Part shown: positions 15,884 to 24,695 of the stretch, piece by piece
How the letters are laid out: every line of letters starts with the position of its first letter
How positions within the stretch are numbered: the first letter of the stretch is position 1
DNA from: an uncultured Bacteroidota bacterium
Lineage (GTDB): Bacteria; Bacteroidota; Bacteroidia; Bacteroidales; UBA12481
Assembly: GCA_903851365.1 (NCBI GenBank)
Contig: CAINOB010000047.1
Location: forward strand, 31,048-95,047
DNA: 64,000 nucleotides
Direction of reading: 5' to 3'
The notes under the pieces: model-generated
Databases searched by the model: none
The model's input: the letters and a program-made list of their open reading frames with translations, nothing else
Told to the model about the DNA's origin: nothing
Position numbers and translations under genes: made by a program

Positions 15884-18841
15884 ATGAGCGAAGAGCAAAT
15901 CAACGATACTGAACTGAACGGTCAAGCCGAAGCTCACGATAATGGCAACGGTCGAAAGGTTGACATCACCCACCTGCCAGGCATGTACGAGAACTGGTTT
16001 CTCGAATATGCCTCTTATGTTATTCTTGAAAGAGCGGTACCATACCTTTACGACGGGCTGAAACCCGTTCAGAGGCGCATTCTCTACTCGATGCGCCGAC
16101 TGGAGGATGGGCGTTACAATAAGGTTGCCAATATCATCGGACATACCATGCAGTTTCATCCGCATGGTGATGTCTCAATCGGCGATGCTCTGGTCCAGCT
16201 TGGCCAGAAGGACCTGCTCATCGACTGCCAGGGAAACTGGGGAAATATTCTCACCGGCGATAGTGCTGCCGCATCCCGATATATTGAGGCACGACTGACG
16301 AAATTTGCCCTTGAGGTCGTCTTCAACCCGAAAACCACGGAATGGAAATCTTCCTACGACGGCCGCAACAAAGAACCGGTTTATCTCCCTGTGAAATTCC
16401 CGTTACTTCCTGCGATGGGTGTCGAAGGTATCGCTGTCGGTCTCGCATCGAAAGTTCTGCCGCACAACTTTAATGAGCTGATAGATGCATCAATTGCCTG
16501 CCTCAAAAACGAGCCTTTTGTTCTGCTCCCGGATTTCCCGACAGGCGGACTGGTAGATTGTTCCAAATATAATGATGGCCAGCGTGGAGGCAAAGTCAGA
16601 ATCCGGGCTAGGATAAATAAGCTTGATAAAAAAACTCTGGTTATCAATGAGATTCCCTACGGAAAAACAACCGGAACACTCATCGATTCTATCCTCCTGG
16701 CTAACGAAAAAGGCAAAATCAAGATTCGTAAAATTGATGACAATACGTCTGGCACTGTAGAGGTATTGATTCATCTCACTCCTGGGGTTTCTCCTGATAA
16801 AACGATCGATGCACTTTATGCGTTCACCGATTGTGAAGTTCCTGTATCCCCAAACGCATGCGTCATTAATGATGGCCGGCCTGTTTTCTTTGGGGTGTCA
16901 GATATGGTGCGTATCTCCACTGAGAATACCGTGGAGCTGCTCCGTCAGGAATTACTGATCCGTAAGGAGGAACTTGAAAGTGAATGGCATACTTGCTCTC
17001 TGGAAAAGATCTTTATCGAAAACCGTCTGTATATCACCATTGAGAATTGTGAAACCTGGGAAGATGTACTGAAAACTATCGATCAGGGGTTGGATCCATT
17101 TAAAAGCGTTCTCCTTCGTCCCGTAACAGAAGACGATCTGGTAATGCTTACGGAATTAAAAATCAAGCGAATATCAAAGTATGATGCCCAACGGGCTCAG
17201 GAACAGATTGCAGCTATTGAAAAAGAATTGGCCGTTGTTCAACATCATCTGGACAATCTGATTGTCTTTGCCATCGACTACTTCATCAACCTGAAGAAAA
17301 AATATGGTGCCGATTATCCGCGAAAAACTGAAATCCGGAGTTTTGATACTATTGAAGCATCGAAAGTTGTTGTCGCCAATGAGAAACTTTATGCAAATTT
17401 TGAGGAGGGATTCATTGGCACTTCCTTAAAAAAAGACGCCTATTTGTTTGATTGTTCGGATATTGACGATATCATAATTTTTCGAAAAGACGGAACTTTC
17501 ACGGTCACAAAAGTTTCGACAAAAGCATTCGTTGGCAAGAATATCCTGCACATCGCCCTATTCAATAAGAATAATGAGCGTACCATATTTAATGTGGTAT
17601 ACCGTGATGGGAAATCAGGGTTCAGCTATGCAAAACGTTTTGCCGTTAAAGGAATTACCCGCGATAAAGAGTACGATATCACACAGGGCAAGGAGGGATC
17701 AAAAATCCAGTACTTTACAGAAAATCCAAATGGTGAATCGGAAGTTATTCGTGTTGCCCTCAAGCCAAAGCCCAAGCTGAAAAAGCCGGTGTTCGATTTT
17801 GATTTCGGCAGTCTTGCCATTAAGAACCGCGCTGCCATGGGTAATATCGTATCAAAACATACCCTGGTTAAAGTGTCGCTGAAGGAAAAAGGAACTTCAA
17901 CTCTTGGCGGTTTGAAAATCTGGTTCGACAACAGCGTAAACAGGTTAAATACCGACGGACGTGGACAATTATTGGGCGAATTCGAAGGGGAGGATCAAAT
18001 TCTCGTAATTCTGGCTGATGGTCAGTTCCGACTGAGCAATTATGATATTACCAACCATTTTGAGGAGAATATCATCCGGATTGAGAAATTTAATCCTTAT
18101 ACCATTTTCTCAGTCGTTCTCCTCGATGCAGAACAGAAATTCCACTATCTCAAGCGGTTCCAGATAGAGACAGATACTCCGGAAAATAAATTGCACCGGA
18201 TGATCGGCGATCACCCCGATTCCCGAATGCTGAGCCTTAGCGACCAGCTATTGCCCAGGTATGAGGTTATCTTCGGTGGAAAACACAGCACACGTCCGTC
18301 TGAGATTATTGATGCTGCCGAATTTATAGGACTAAAAAGCTTTAAAGCAAAAGGAAAACGCCTTACTACTTTTGAGGTGGATACGATAAATGAAATCGAC
18401 CCGATTGAACCTGAAGATGAGGCGCTGCTGAAGTATTATGGACCAGAATTCGCAGAACTACTGGGGCGTATAACCGAAAATGAAGACGCTGCGGATAGTG
18501 AAGAAGTTACAGATAGTGAGGAAATTGAGGAAGGTGAGGAGACCAATAGCGAGGAACCCGTTGAAGAAGCGCCGGATAAAGAAAGCCCTCCAGAGACGGA
18601 AGACCAAAAAGAGACGGAAGACCTTAAAGACACTAAAGCGAATCTCACTGCCCTTGTTGAGGACATTCCATTTGAAGTTGAGATAGCACTGGGTGATGAA
18701 GCAGGTGAGGCTAACGGTGAAAAGGCCAAGAGAAAAAAGAAAGCTCCAAAAGAACCAAGGGAGCCGAAACCCGATACCCAAAACCCGACACCCGATATCC
18801 CTCCTGTTGACGACAGTGGTCAATTCACGCTCGGATGGTGA
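15884..18841 (+). CDS. parC: DNA topoisomerase IV subunit A with long low-complexity tail
   Basis: A 985-residue DNA-cleaving subunit. The winged-helix cleavage domain begins near residue 30; the catalytic tyrosine is Tyr133 in SAAASRYIEAR. A coiled coil and the C-terminal beta-pinwheel strands follow. From about residue 865 the chain is intrinsically disordered: an acidic stretch rich in Glu/Asp/Ser, then a basic Lys/Arg block, then a Pro/Thr/Asp segment encoded by a word repeat (18767-18801), ending QFTLGW. The ending loosely resembles a sliding-clamp-binding peptide (inference). The stop TGA overlaps the next ATG (TGATG), coupling it to aroK. Confidence 0.92.
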   Translation: MSEEQINDTELNGQAEAHDNGNGRKVDITHLPGMYENWFLEYASYVILERAVPYLYDGLKPVQRRILYSMRRLEDGRYNKVANIIGHTMQFHPHGDVSIGDALVQLGQKDLLIDCQGNWGNILTGDSAAASRYIEARLTKFALEVVFNPKTTEWKSSYDGRNKEPVYLPVKFPLLPAMGVEGIAVGLASKVLPHNFNELIDASIACLKNEPFVLLPDFPTGGLVDCSKYNDGQRGGKVRIRARINKLDKKTLVINEIPYGKTTGTLIDSILLANEKGKIKIRKIDDNTSGTVEVLIHLTPGVSPDKTIDALYAFTDCEVPVSPNACVINDGRPVFFGVSDMVRISTENTVELLRQELLIRKEELESEWHTCSLEKIFIENRLYITIENCETWEDVLKTIDQGLDPFKSVLLRPVTEDDLVMLTELKIKRISKYDAQRAQEQIAAIEKELAVVQHHLDNLIVFAIDYFINLKKKYGADYPRKTEIRSFDTIEASKVVVANEKLYANFEEGFIGTSLKKDAYLFDCSDIDDIIIFRKDGTFTVTKVSTKAFVGKNILHIALFNKNNERTIFNVVYRDGKSGFSYAKRFAVKGITRDKEYDITQGKEGSKIQYFTENPNGESEVIRVALKPKPKLKKPVFDFDFGSLAIKNRAAMGNIVSKHTLVKVSLKEKGTSTLGGLKIWFDNSVNRLNTDGRGQLLGEFEGEDQILVILADGQFRLSNYDITNHFEENIIRIEKFNPYTIFSVVLLDAEQKFHYLKRFQIETDTPENKLHRMIGDHPDSRMLSLSDQLLPRYEVIFGGKHSTRPSEIIDAAEFIGLKSFKAKGKRLTTFEVDTINEIDPIEPEDEALLKYYGPEFAELLGRITENEDAADSEEVTDSEEIEEGEETNSEEPVEEAPDKESPPETEDQKETEDLKDTKANLTALVEDIPFEVEIALGDEAGEANGEKAKRKKKAPKEPREPKPDTQNPTPDIPPVDDSGQFTLGW
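18767..18801. repeat. ACCCGATA-type word repeat inside the 3' end of parC
   Basis: Units AAACCCGATACCC, AAAACCCGACACCC and GATATCCC follow one another. The same words occur in the intergenic gaps at 42754-42785 (opposite orientation) and 45012-45052. Here the repeat is translated as the Pro/Thr/Asp-rich segment of ParC around residues 962-973. Confidence 0.65.
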
Positions 18842-19347
18842 TGGTCTCTTCAAAACCGGTTGTACTGCTGGGATTCATGGGCAGCGGGAAAAGCACCTTG
18901 GGCAAACAGTTAGCCGCCTTGTTGGGTTGGGATTTCATCGACCTGGATCGGTTTATTGAAACTCTTGAGAACCGTACGATACCAGAAATATTCAGTCAGG
19001 ACGGAGAAGCCGCCTTCCGGAGAAGTGAATCCTTTGCCTTGCAGAAAGTCCTTTCCTATAAAAATAAGGTCATTGCCATTGGTGGCGGTGCACCTTGCCA
19101 ACCCGAAAATCTTAAGCTGATAAAAGAAAAATCCTTGTCAGTATACCTTAAGATCAGCAAAGCTCAATTATCTATCCGGTTAGCTTATTCTAACACACCC
19201 CGCCCATTACTGAATGGGAAATCAGAGTCCGAAACCCAAACTTTTATCACCGATTTGCTTTCTGCGAGGGAGTCACACTACAGCCAGGCCGACATCATTA
19301 TTGAATCGGATTCTATTTCAGCTGAGATGATCCTGTCCAGGTTGTAA
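18841..19347 (+). CDS. aroK: Shikimate kinase
   Basis: A 168-residue P-loop kinase that phosphorylates shikimate at the 3-hydroxyl in the chorismate pathway. The Walker A motif is GFMGSGKST near the N-terminus, followed by the shikimate-binding pattern DLDRFIE, FRRSES and the GGG loop (AIGGGAPC). RPLL marks the lid/adenine region. I chose the ATG at 18841, which overlaps the parC stop as TGATG; an in-frame ATG two codons upstream (18835) is equally possible and would add two residues. It is translationally coupled to parC, although the functions are unrelated. Confidence 0.9.
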   Translation: MVSSKPVVLLGFMGSGKSTLGKQLAALLGWDFIDLDRFIETLENRTIPEIFSQDGEAAFRRSESFALQKVLSYKNKVIAIGGGAPCQPENLKLIKEKSLSVYLKISKAQLSIRLAYSNTPRPLLNGKSESETQTFITDLLSARESHYSQADIIIESDSISAEMILSRL

Positions 19348-19355
19348 AACCCTGC

Positions 19356-19934
19356 TCAGTCATTTAATCCCTTTCCATCGAGAATTTGCTGCAAGCTATT
19401 TTCAACTCGGGTCTCCCGGGTTTTGGATTGCTTGGGCTGAGTAAAATATAGATTATATGCTCTTTGCCTTCCGGGCGACAATGCTTCAAAAGCAGTTTTC
19501 AATGCCGGAATCTCATCAAGCTTATTTTGAAATTCTTCGGGGAATATCAGCTCAGTATTTTTTTTCAACTCCACTTTCAACCCGGCCTTTTCCACTTCAA
19601 TGGCTTGACTGATATAGGCCTTCAAGGTGGGCTCCAACTTAACGATTTCCTGAATATTGGTGAACCGGATCTGGCGCCCCGCCTGCACATTCTCCGTTTG
19701 TTGAATCAGAATATTATGGGTATCGCTTAACAAGGCACCTTTAACAAACAGAATCGCACAGTACTCTTTAAATCCATGTATTAGAACTATGTTGGCATTA
19801 TTAAAAGTATAACAGGGAACACCCCACTTCAATTCTTCGGTCAGTTGACAGTCAAGAATAATTTTTCTTAACGTCTCAAATTCTTCCCGCCAATTTTTTG
19901 TTTCCCGTAGAAAGTCATCAACCTTTGGATTCAT
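19356..19934 (-). CDS. YdeI/OmdA-like protein
   Basis: A 192-residue cytoplasmic protein of the YdeI family. The N-terminal 110 residues resemble the DUF1801 fold (LKWGVPCYTF...LIHGFKEYCAILF), and the C-terminal part is the OmdA-type region (IPALKTAFEALSPGRQRAYNLYF and the QSKTRETRVEN tail). Members are widespread and linked in some genomes to stress or antimicrobial-peptide response, but no reaction is established. It converges on aroK with 8 bp between stops and begins about 35 bp downstream of the methyltransferase stop on the same strand. Confidence 0.8.
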   Translation of the reverse strand: MNPKVDDFLRETKNWREEFETLRKIILDCQLTEELKWGVPCYTFNNANIVLIHGFKEYCAILFVKGALLSDTHNILIQQTENVQAGRQIRFTNIQEIVKLEPTLKAYISQAIEVEKAGLKVELKKNTELIFPEEFQNKLDEIPALKTAFEALSPGRQRAYNLYFTQPKQSKTRETRVENSLQQILDGKGLND

Positions 19935-19968
19935 ACAATTAAGTTATTGAATTTCAAATTTTAACGCA

Positions 19969-20694
19969 TCATCTGGTCAGGGTTTTAAGATAATCTTTTG
20001 CTAATTCGACTTTTGGTCCTTTGCTTTCATAAAACCTATAAAATGCAAAACGTTTACCTAAACCAAAAGTTTTACATTTATTGCTTTTATAAAAATAGTT
20101 TAACACTTGTTCTATTTCCTTGGCATTATTAACATGTTCATGTTTCATGAGAATTTCGTAATCGTAACCATATTTAAGCCTGAACTCTATCCCGGTTGTC
20201 AATTGCCATCCTAACTTCCAGATGAAACTACCTTCATTAGGAATACTGGTCCGAAGGGTTCCATTTGAATCTAATAATAAACAGGTCTTAGCAATCACTT
20301 TTGGTAAATCTGTAATATGCTCAAATGTTGCTATTGAAGTAATTCTGTCATACTTCGTTAATATATCTATCTCATCTATATCATTAAAAATGTTTTTGAT
20401 TTTACTGCGAAATTGCGAATTCGTAAATAATTCAGAGAAAGGCTCCACAATATCATAGTGATCTGATTGTTCATATTTCAATTGATTAAGCGTACCAGCT
20501 CCAATTTCCAATGTTTTTTTGGTATGAATTGCAGGAACATCGGATGCAACTTTCCTATGTAACCACGATTCCATTTTCTGGGCAAGGTTTGATGCTTTAC
20601 TTCCCCCCTCTCGATTTGATTTATAATGGCTTTTGTAAATATTTGAAATTCCTTCAGGAAGCTCTGTTCTTTTTTTTGGATAATTTTCAAACAT
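19969..20694 (-). CDS. Class I SAM-dependent methyltransferase
   Basis: A 241-residue protein. The SAM-binding loop LEIGAGT sits after about 65 residues, an acidic residue follows in YDIVEPF, and ITSIATFEHI is the post-II/IV segment, so it has the Rossmann methyltransferase fold. I prefer the ATG at 20694 to the in-frame TTG at 20706. The gene is visibly richer in A/T and in Lys/Asn/Ile codons than its neighbours, suggesting recent acquisition. The substrate is unknown; small cell-surface or secondary-metabolite methyltransferases look like this. It forms a short islet with the YdeI-like gene. Confidence 0.75.
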   Translation of the reverse strand: MFENYPKKRTELPEGISNIYKSHYKSNREGGSKASNLAQKMESWLHRKVASDVPAIHTKKTLEIGAGTLNQLKYEQSDHYDIVEPFSELFTNSQFRSKIKNIFNDIDEIDILTKYDRITSIATFEHITDLPKVIAKTCLLLDSNGTLRTSIPNEGSFIWKLGWQLTTGIEFRLKYGYDYEILMKHEHVNNAKEIEQVLNYFYKSNKCKTFGLGKRFAFYRFYESKGPKVELAKDYLKTLTR

Positions 20695-20859
20695 GATTTT
20701 CTTCAATTTATTTTACAGCACAGATGCAGTGGATTCCTACTTAAGCCTGAACAACAGGATGATTTTCTATTCATGCAATAATTCCAAGCATCTAAACCAC
20801 GTCCGAACAAATTGTGTTGCATTTTTCAAATTTTCCGGCAGATCTATTATTTAGCGCGA

Positions 20860-20901
20860 AGCGAACCTCTTAGTGAGCGCAGCGAGCCTCTTAGCGACCG
20901 A
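20860..20901. repeat. Two-copy 21-bp tandem repeat
   Basis: Two adjacent 21-bp units of the form AGCGA(A/G)CCTCTTAG(T/C)GA differ at only a few positions, with a partial third copy just before (20851-20859). It sits in the otherwise featureless 200-bp gap between the ppa stop and the methyltransferase start. The unit is a multiple of three but no credible gene covers it. Confidence 0.65.
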
Positions 20902-20908
20902 AGGAAGC

Positions 20909-21601
20909 CTATTCTATCGCATCAATGAAAGCCTGATTTAGCTTTCCGGCCACATCGCCAAATTTCTTCTGGTAGTCCTCAATACTTTTGCGGATCACAC
21001 TATGAGCCTCTTCGCGACCGTATACTTCAGTGATCTCACACCTGCGGTGCAGTTTACCGGGCATATCCTTGTAAGTGAGGAAATAGTGCTTCAAGCGTGC
21101 AATGAGGGTCTCTGGCACCAGCTGAACATCGCGCCAATGTTGGTATACCTCATCATTCTTCAGGATAGCGATAATTTTATCATCAGCTTCCCCATTATCA
21201 ATCATCCGGAAACCTCCAATTGGAATGGCTTTTACAATCAAGTTCCCATGCGAAATATTTCGCTCGGTCAGTATGCAGATATCCAAAGGATCACCATCGC
21301 CAATAATGTCCGTTCGACCGGTTTTCAGGCGGCACAAATCCGCAACGCCCTCCCAGCAATAGGTCTGCGGTATGAAACCATACAATGCAGGCAGGTAATT
21401 TGAATATTTCTGAGGCCTGTCGACTTTCAGATACCCGGTTTCCTTGTCGATTTCGTATTTCACTGTATCTGTCGGTACCACCTCTACAAAAACGGTAACC
21501 TCATCAGGAACATCTTCACCATAAGAAATACCATGCCAGGGATGTGACGTGAACCGCAGGTCCATCATCTTCCACAAATGCTTTAATTTCTCGTCACTCA
21601 T
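20909..21601 (-). CDS. ppa: Soluble family I inorganic pyrophosphatase
   Basis: A 230-residue cytoplasmic enzyme hydrolysing pyrophosphate to phosphate with Mg2+. The signature DGDPLDICIL supplies the metal-binding aspartates; YGFIPQTYC and the later GEADDKIIAI carry further active-site acidic residues, and KHYFLTYKD the conserved lysine/tyrosine pair. The length is somewhat above the bacterial 175-residue type because of an N-terminal extension, common in Bacteroidota. It lies 5 bp downstream of mltD and is probably the last gene of the parA-parB-DUF5683-mltD-ppa cluster. Confidence 0.92.
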   Translation of the reverse strand: MSDEKLKHLWKMMDLRFTSHPWHGISYGEDVPDEVTVFVEVVPTDTVKYEIDKETGYLKVDRPQKYSNYLPALYGFIPQTYCWEGVADLCRLKTGRTDIIGDGDPLDICILTERNISHGNLIVKAIPIGGFRMIDNGEADDKIIAILKNDEVYQHWRDVQLVPETLIARLKHYFLTYKDMPGKLHRRCEITEVYGREEAHSVIRKSIEDYQKKFGDVAGKLNQAFIDAIE

Positions 21602-21606
21602 AAAAA

Positions 21607-23229
21607 TTATCCCTCTTTTCTCTTGATCTTCAAAACCTGACCGGTCTGAAGTTTAGATCCTGTCATCTGGTTGAGTTTCATGATATCTTCATGACTTGTA
21701 CCCGGATATTTCTGGGCTATGGTCCAAAGATTATCACCTGATCGTACTGTATAAAGTATAAACTGTTCGGAAGGACCTGAAGCAGCAACGGTTGAAGATT
21801 GTTCGACCAACTGCCCTTTACTGTTCTCTTTTTCCACCTTCGGCTGATTTGCAGCCATGACCACTGCATTGGTATCGCGAGGTGCCTCGGTTATGGCTTT
21901 GGGTCCAAACACAGTCAACGACTGTCCGATGCTCAGATTGTTGCTGTTCAGACCGTTCCAATCCTTTATGGAATTTATGGTCACTTTATATTTTGAGGCA
22001 ATTGCGCCAAGATTATCACCCGATTTTACGATATAGGTTATTGCACCATCCTTTCCAACCGTAGCATCCGGTATGCCCTTTGTTTTTGTCTTTGATTTAC
22101 TGGAACGCACGGGTTCCTTATCCATGTTATTCTTGGCAAGATAAACCGACTGCTTAAAATTCTGGATTGAATCCTGATAAGTAATGAATAAAGTGATCTT
22201 TTCATCAGGCAAGCGCAGGTCATAAGGACCGCCGGCAGCAGGAAGAATCTTTCTCCGGTATTTGGGATTCAGCATCTGCAGGATCGCCAGATCCACTCCC
22301 AAAACTTCGGAAACCTGTCCGAGGTGCATTTCTGTGCGAACAAGTACAGTATCTGAATGAATGGGCATCAATGGTTTTACAGCGTAAAATCCGTGATCCT
22401 GTGCATAATTCATGATGTAAGTGGCTGCAATAAAGGCAGGAACGAAACCCCGGGTTTCAACTGGGAGATAGTAAAAAACATCCCAGTAATTCTTTTTCCC
22501 GCCAGCCCTCTGAATGGCCTTCATCATATTTCCCGGGCCACAATTATAAGCAGCAATAACCATGTGCCAGTCACCAAACATGGTATACAGTTCTTTTAAA
22601 TACCGGCAGGCAACTTCAGTCGATCTCTCAGGATCAAGCCGCTCATCGATAAACGAGTTAACATTCAGCTTATAAAGTTTCGCTGTTCCCAACATAAACT
22701 GCCACATCCCCTGTGCCCCAGCTTTTGACTTGGCTATCGGATTGAGAGCAGATTCAATGATGGGTAGGTATTTCAATTCAAGAGGGAGACCATAGGCATC
22801 CAACTTGGCTTCAATCATCGGGAAATAATAATCCGACAGACCCAGCATAATGGAAACCTGTTTTCTGCGGCTTTTTGTATACAAATCCAGATAACTTCTG
22901 ACCTGTTTATTATAAGTCAGTTCGATAGCTGACGGAATTCCCGCAAGCCTCTTAACAAACACCGAATCAGGGGTATCAGGAATACTGTAGTTTTTTACAA
23001 ACGCCAATGCCGTATCCTGATAAAACCGGATAGGTAAGCGATTGGTCTGCCAGGCCAGGTACAGGCTGTCGAGACGTTGTACATATTGAATGTAAACCGG
23101 ATCCTTTGCTGGATTAACGGAATCAATCGTAACCGAAGTTGCGATTTGCTGTCCCATTAACAAGGTGGAACAACTCAATAGAATGACAGTAAGTGTATTG
23201 CGAAATATGTTTCGTAGATCCATACTCAT
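21607..23229 (-). CDS. mltD: MltD-like lytic transglycosylase with two LysM domains
   Basis: A 540-residue peptidoglycan-cleaving enzyme. The N-terminal signal ends in a lipobox-like LLSC (Cys20), so it may be a lipoprotein. The SLT catalytic domain has Glu159 in LPIIESALNP followed by GAQGMWQFM and the AAYNCGPGN block. Two LysM domains lie near 398-443 and 493-538 (YIVKSGDNLGAIA and YTVRSGDNLWTIA). Its start overlaps the stop of the DUF5683 gene (ATGA). The parAB-DUF5683-mltD order is a recurring Bacteroidota arrangement, placing cell-wall turnover with chromosome segregation. Confidence 0.92.
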   Translation of the reverse strand: MSMDLRNIFRNTLTVILLSCSTLLMGQQIATSVTIDSVNPAKDPVYIQYVQRLDSLYLAWQTNRLPIRFYQDTALAFVKNYSIPDTPDSVFVKRLAGIPSAIELTYNKQVRSYLDLYTKSRRKQVSIMLGLSDYYFPMIEAKLDAYGLPLELKYLPIIESALNPIAKSKAGAQGMWQFMLGTAKLYKLNVNSFIDERLDPERSTEVACRYLKELYTMFGDWHMVIAAYNCGPGNMMKAIQRAGGKKNYWDVFYYLPVETRGFVPAFIAATYIMNYAQDHGFYAVKPLMPIHSDTVLVRTEMHLGQVSEVLGVDLAILQMLNPKYRRKILPAAGGPYDLRLPDEKITLFITYQDSIQNFKQSVYLAKNNMDKEPVRSSKSKTKTKGIPDATVGKDGAITYIVKSGDNLGAIASKYKVTINSIKDWNGLNSNNLSIGQSLTVFGPKAITEAPRDTNAVVMAANQPKVEKENSKGQLVEQSSTVAASGPSEQFILYTVRSGDNLWTIAQKYPGTSHEDIMKLNQMTGSKLQTGQVLKIKRKEG

Positions 23230-23807
23230 TTATTATTTAAAATTAAACTCAACCCTATGCCTGGTCTCATCGGGCCAACCCAGAGAGCACTGGGCCGGAT
23301 ACGCAAGCTAAGGTCCTCACTCACATCCCAATTGAAAAAATGGGCATCAACATTAGCATCAATAATAGTCAATCCATGCCAAGCAAGCAAGATCAGGACC
23401 GACATATCTCTGTAGCGTCTGTAATAATCAATATTGGCAATCAACTGGGTTGCATTCAAACCACTCTGATTTACAGTCGTTTCCAACCCATCAGTCTCTG
23501 CAATATAATTATTCTTGGAATCTTTATAATTTTTCTGGTTAGTGTAGACAGCATAACTTGCAGCGGCCCATCCGACATATACGATTGGTATTTTCCAATA
23601 TTTTCGGTTGTAGGCCTGACCAGCGCCAGGAATAAGCGCAGCAAGGATAGTAGCTTTACTGGATGAATGTTTTTGAACGATTGGTTTAGCCTTGGATACA
23701 ATGGTGTCATTAATGGTCTGCGCAGGGGCAAAACCACCCAGGCCAGGCGTCAGGATCAGTAAAACTGACAACGCCAGCCAAATAACTTTTTCTCTTACAA
23801 ATGACAA
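23226..23807 (-). CDS. DUF5683 membrane protein
   Basis: A 193-residue protein with a signal peptide or first helix at about 8-28, then ALIPGAGQAYNRKYWKIP, the hallmark of DUF5683, and a second hydrophobic segment AWHGLTIIDANVDA. It starts at TTG (23807): the parB stop lies 9 bp upstream in the same frame and no ATG is available. The function is unknown; it is a Bacteroidota-specific envelope protein nearly always next to parB and a LysM transglycosylase. It overlaps mltD by 4 bp, so translation is coupled. Confidence 0.8.
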   Translation of the reverse strand: MSFVREKVIWLALSVLLILTPGLGGFAPAQTINDTIVSKAKPIVQKHSSSKATILAALIPGAGQAYNRKYWKIPIVYVGWAAASYAVYTNQKNYKDSKNNYIAETDGLETTVNQSGLNATQLIANIDYYRRYRDMSVLILLAWHGLTIIDANVDAHFFNWDVSEDLSLRIRPSALWVGPMRPGIGLSLILNNK

Positions 23808-23816
23808 AATCCGACT

Positions 23817-24680
23817 TTACTCTTTTATTTGGTCCAATTTGCCCAGAATCTTTTCAAGCTCTTCATCGGAATTGAAGGAAAGTATGATCTTCCCTTTTCC
23901 TTTGCTGCTCCGCTTAAATTGGACGCTAACCTGGAAGTAACGTTTTAATTGGTCTTGTAATTGCCCATGTTCACCGGGAACCGGTACATTTTCTTTAGGT
24001 TTAGGTTGACCCTTGGTTTGAATTTCACGAACAAGTTCTTCTATCCTTCTAACAGATAGATTGTTGTCGAGTATCTTCTGATAAATAACCAACTGTGTTG
24101 CAGGATCCTCAATATTGATCAAGGTTCTGGCATGCCCCATCGAAAGTTTTGCAGTCCTCAGCCCAAGCTGAATCTCTGCAGGCAACTTCAGTAATCTGAG
24201 GTAATTGGCGATAGTCGAGCGCTTCTTTCCTACCCGGTCGCTCATGCTTTCCTGTGTCAGCGTGCATTCATCAATCAATCGCTGATAAGAAATAGCTACC
24301 TCGATAGGATCAAGATCTTCACGTTGTATATTTTCAACCAATGCAAGTTCGAGCATTGACTGGTCATCGGCCGTTCTGATATATGCCGGTATCCGAGTTA
24401 ATCCGGCAATCAACGAAGCCTTCAAACGTCTTTCGCCGGCAATCAGCTGATATCTTCTAACATCCAGTTTCCTTACTGTTATCGGCTGTATAATGCCAAT
24501 CTGCCGGATCGATGCCGCGAGTTCCTCCAGCGTCTCCTGGTCGAAATGCGACCGGGGCTGGAATGGATTGGTTTCGATCAGGCTGATTTCAATCTCATTT
24601 ATTGACGCTTCAGGCTTAATGGTAGCATCCTCTATCAGGGAGCTAAGTCCTCTTCCCAAAACGCTTCTCTTTTCCGTCAT
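23817..24680 (-). CDS. parB: Chromosome partitioning protein ParB
   Basis: A 287-residue DNA-binding CTPase that loads at parS and drives origin segregation with ParA. The N-terminal ParB domain has the CTP-binding GERRLKA and the LVENIQREDL motif that contacts ParA/DNA. A helix-turn-helix follows around VGKKRSTIANYLRLLKLP, then MGHARTL, and a C-terminal dimerisation domain. It begins 15 bp after the parA stop. No parS site could be found near the gene by eye. Confidence 0.95.
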   Translation of the reverse strand: MTEKRSVLGRGLSSLIEDATIKPEASINEIEISLIETNPFQPRSHFDQETLEELAASIRQIGIIQPITVRKLDVRRYQLIAGERRLKASLIAGLTRIPAYIRTADDQSMLELALVENIQREDLDPIEVAISYQRLIDECTLTQESMSDRVGKKRSTIANYLRLLKLPAEIQLGLRTAKLSMGHARTLINIEDPATQLVIYQKILDNNLSVRRIEELVREIQTKGQPKPKENVPVPGEHGQLQDQLKRYFQVSVQFKRSSKGKGKIILSFNSDEELEKILGKLDQIKE

Positions 24681-24695
24681 CCTGTATTTACTTCG

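Noticed and set aside
18436..18853. Long antisense reading frames opposite the parC 3' end
   Set aside because: They arise from the low-complexity acidic tail of ParC read backwards and have no family resemblance.
20851..20920. Peptide with SEPLSER-type repeats encoded by the tandem repeat
   Set aside because: The frame is short, lacks a start or ribosome-binding site and ends at once inside ppa. Treated as DNA repeat only.
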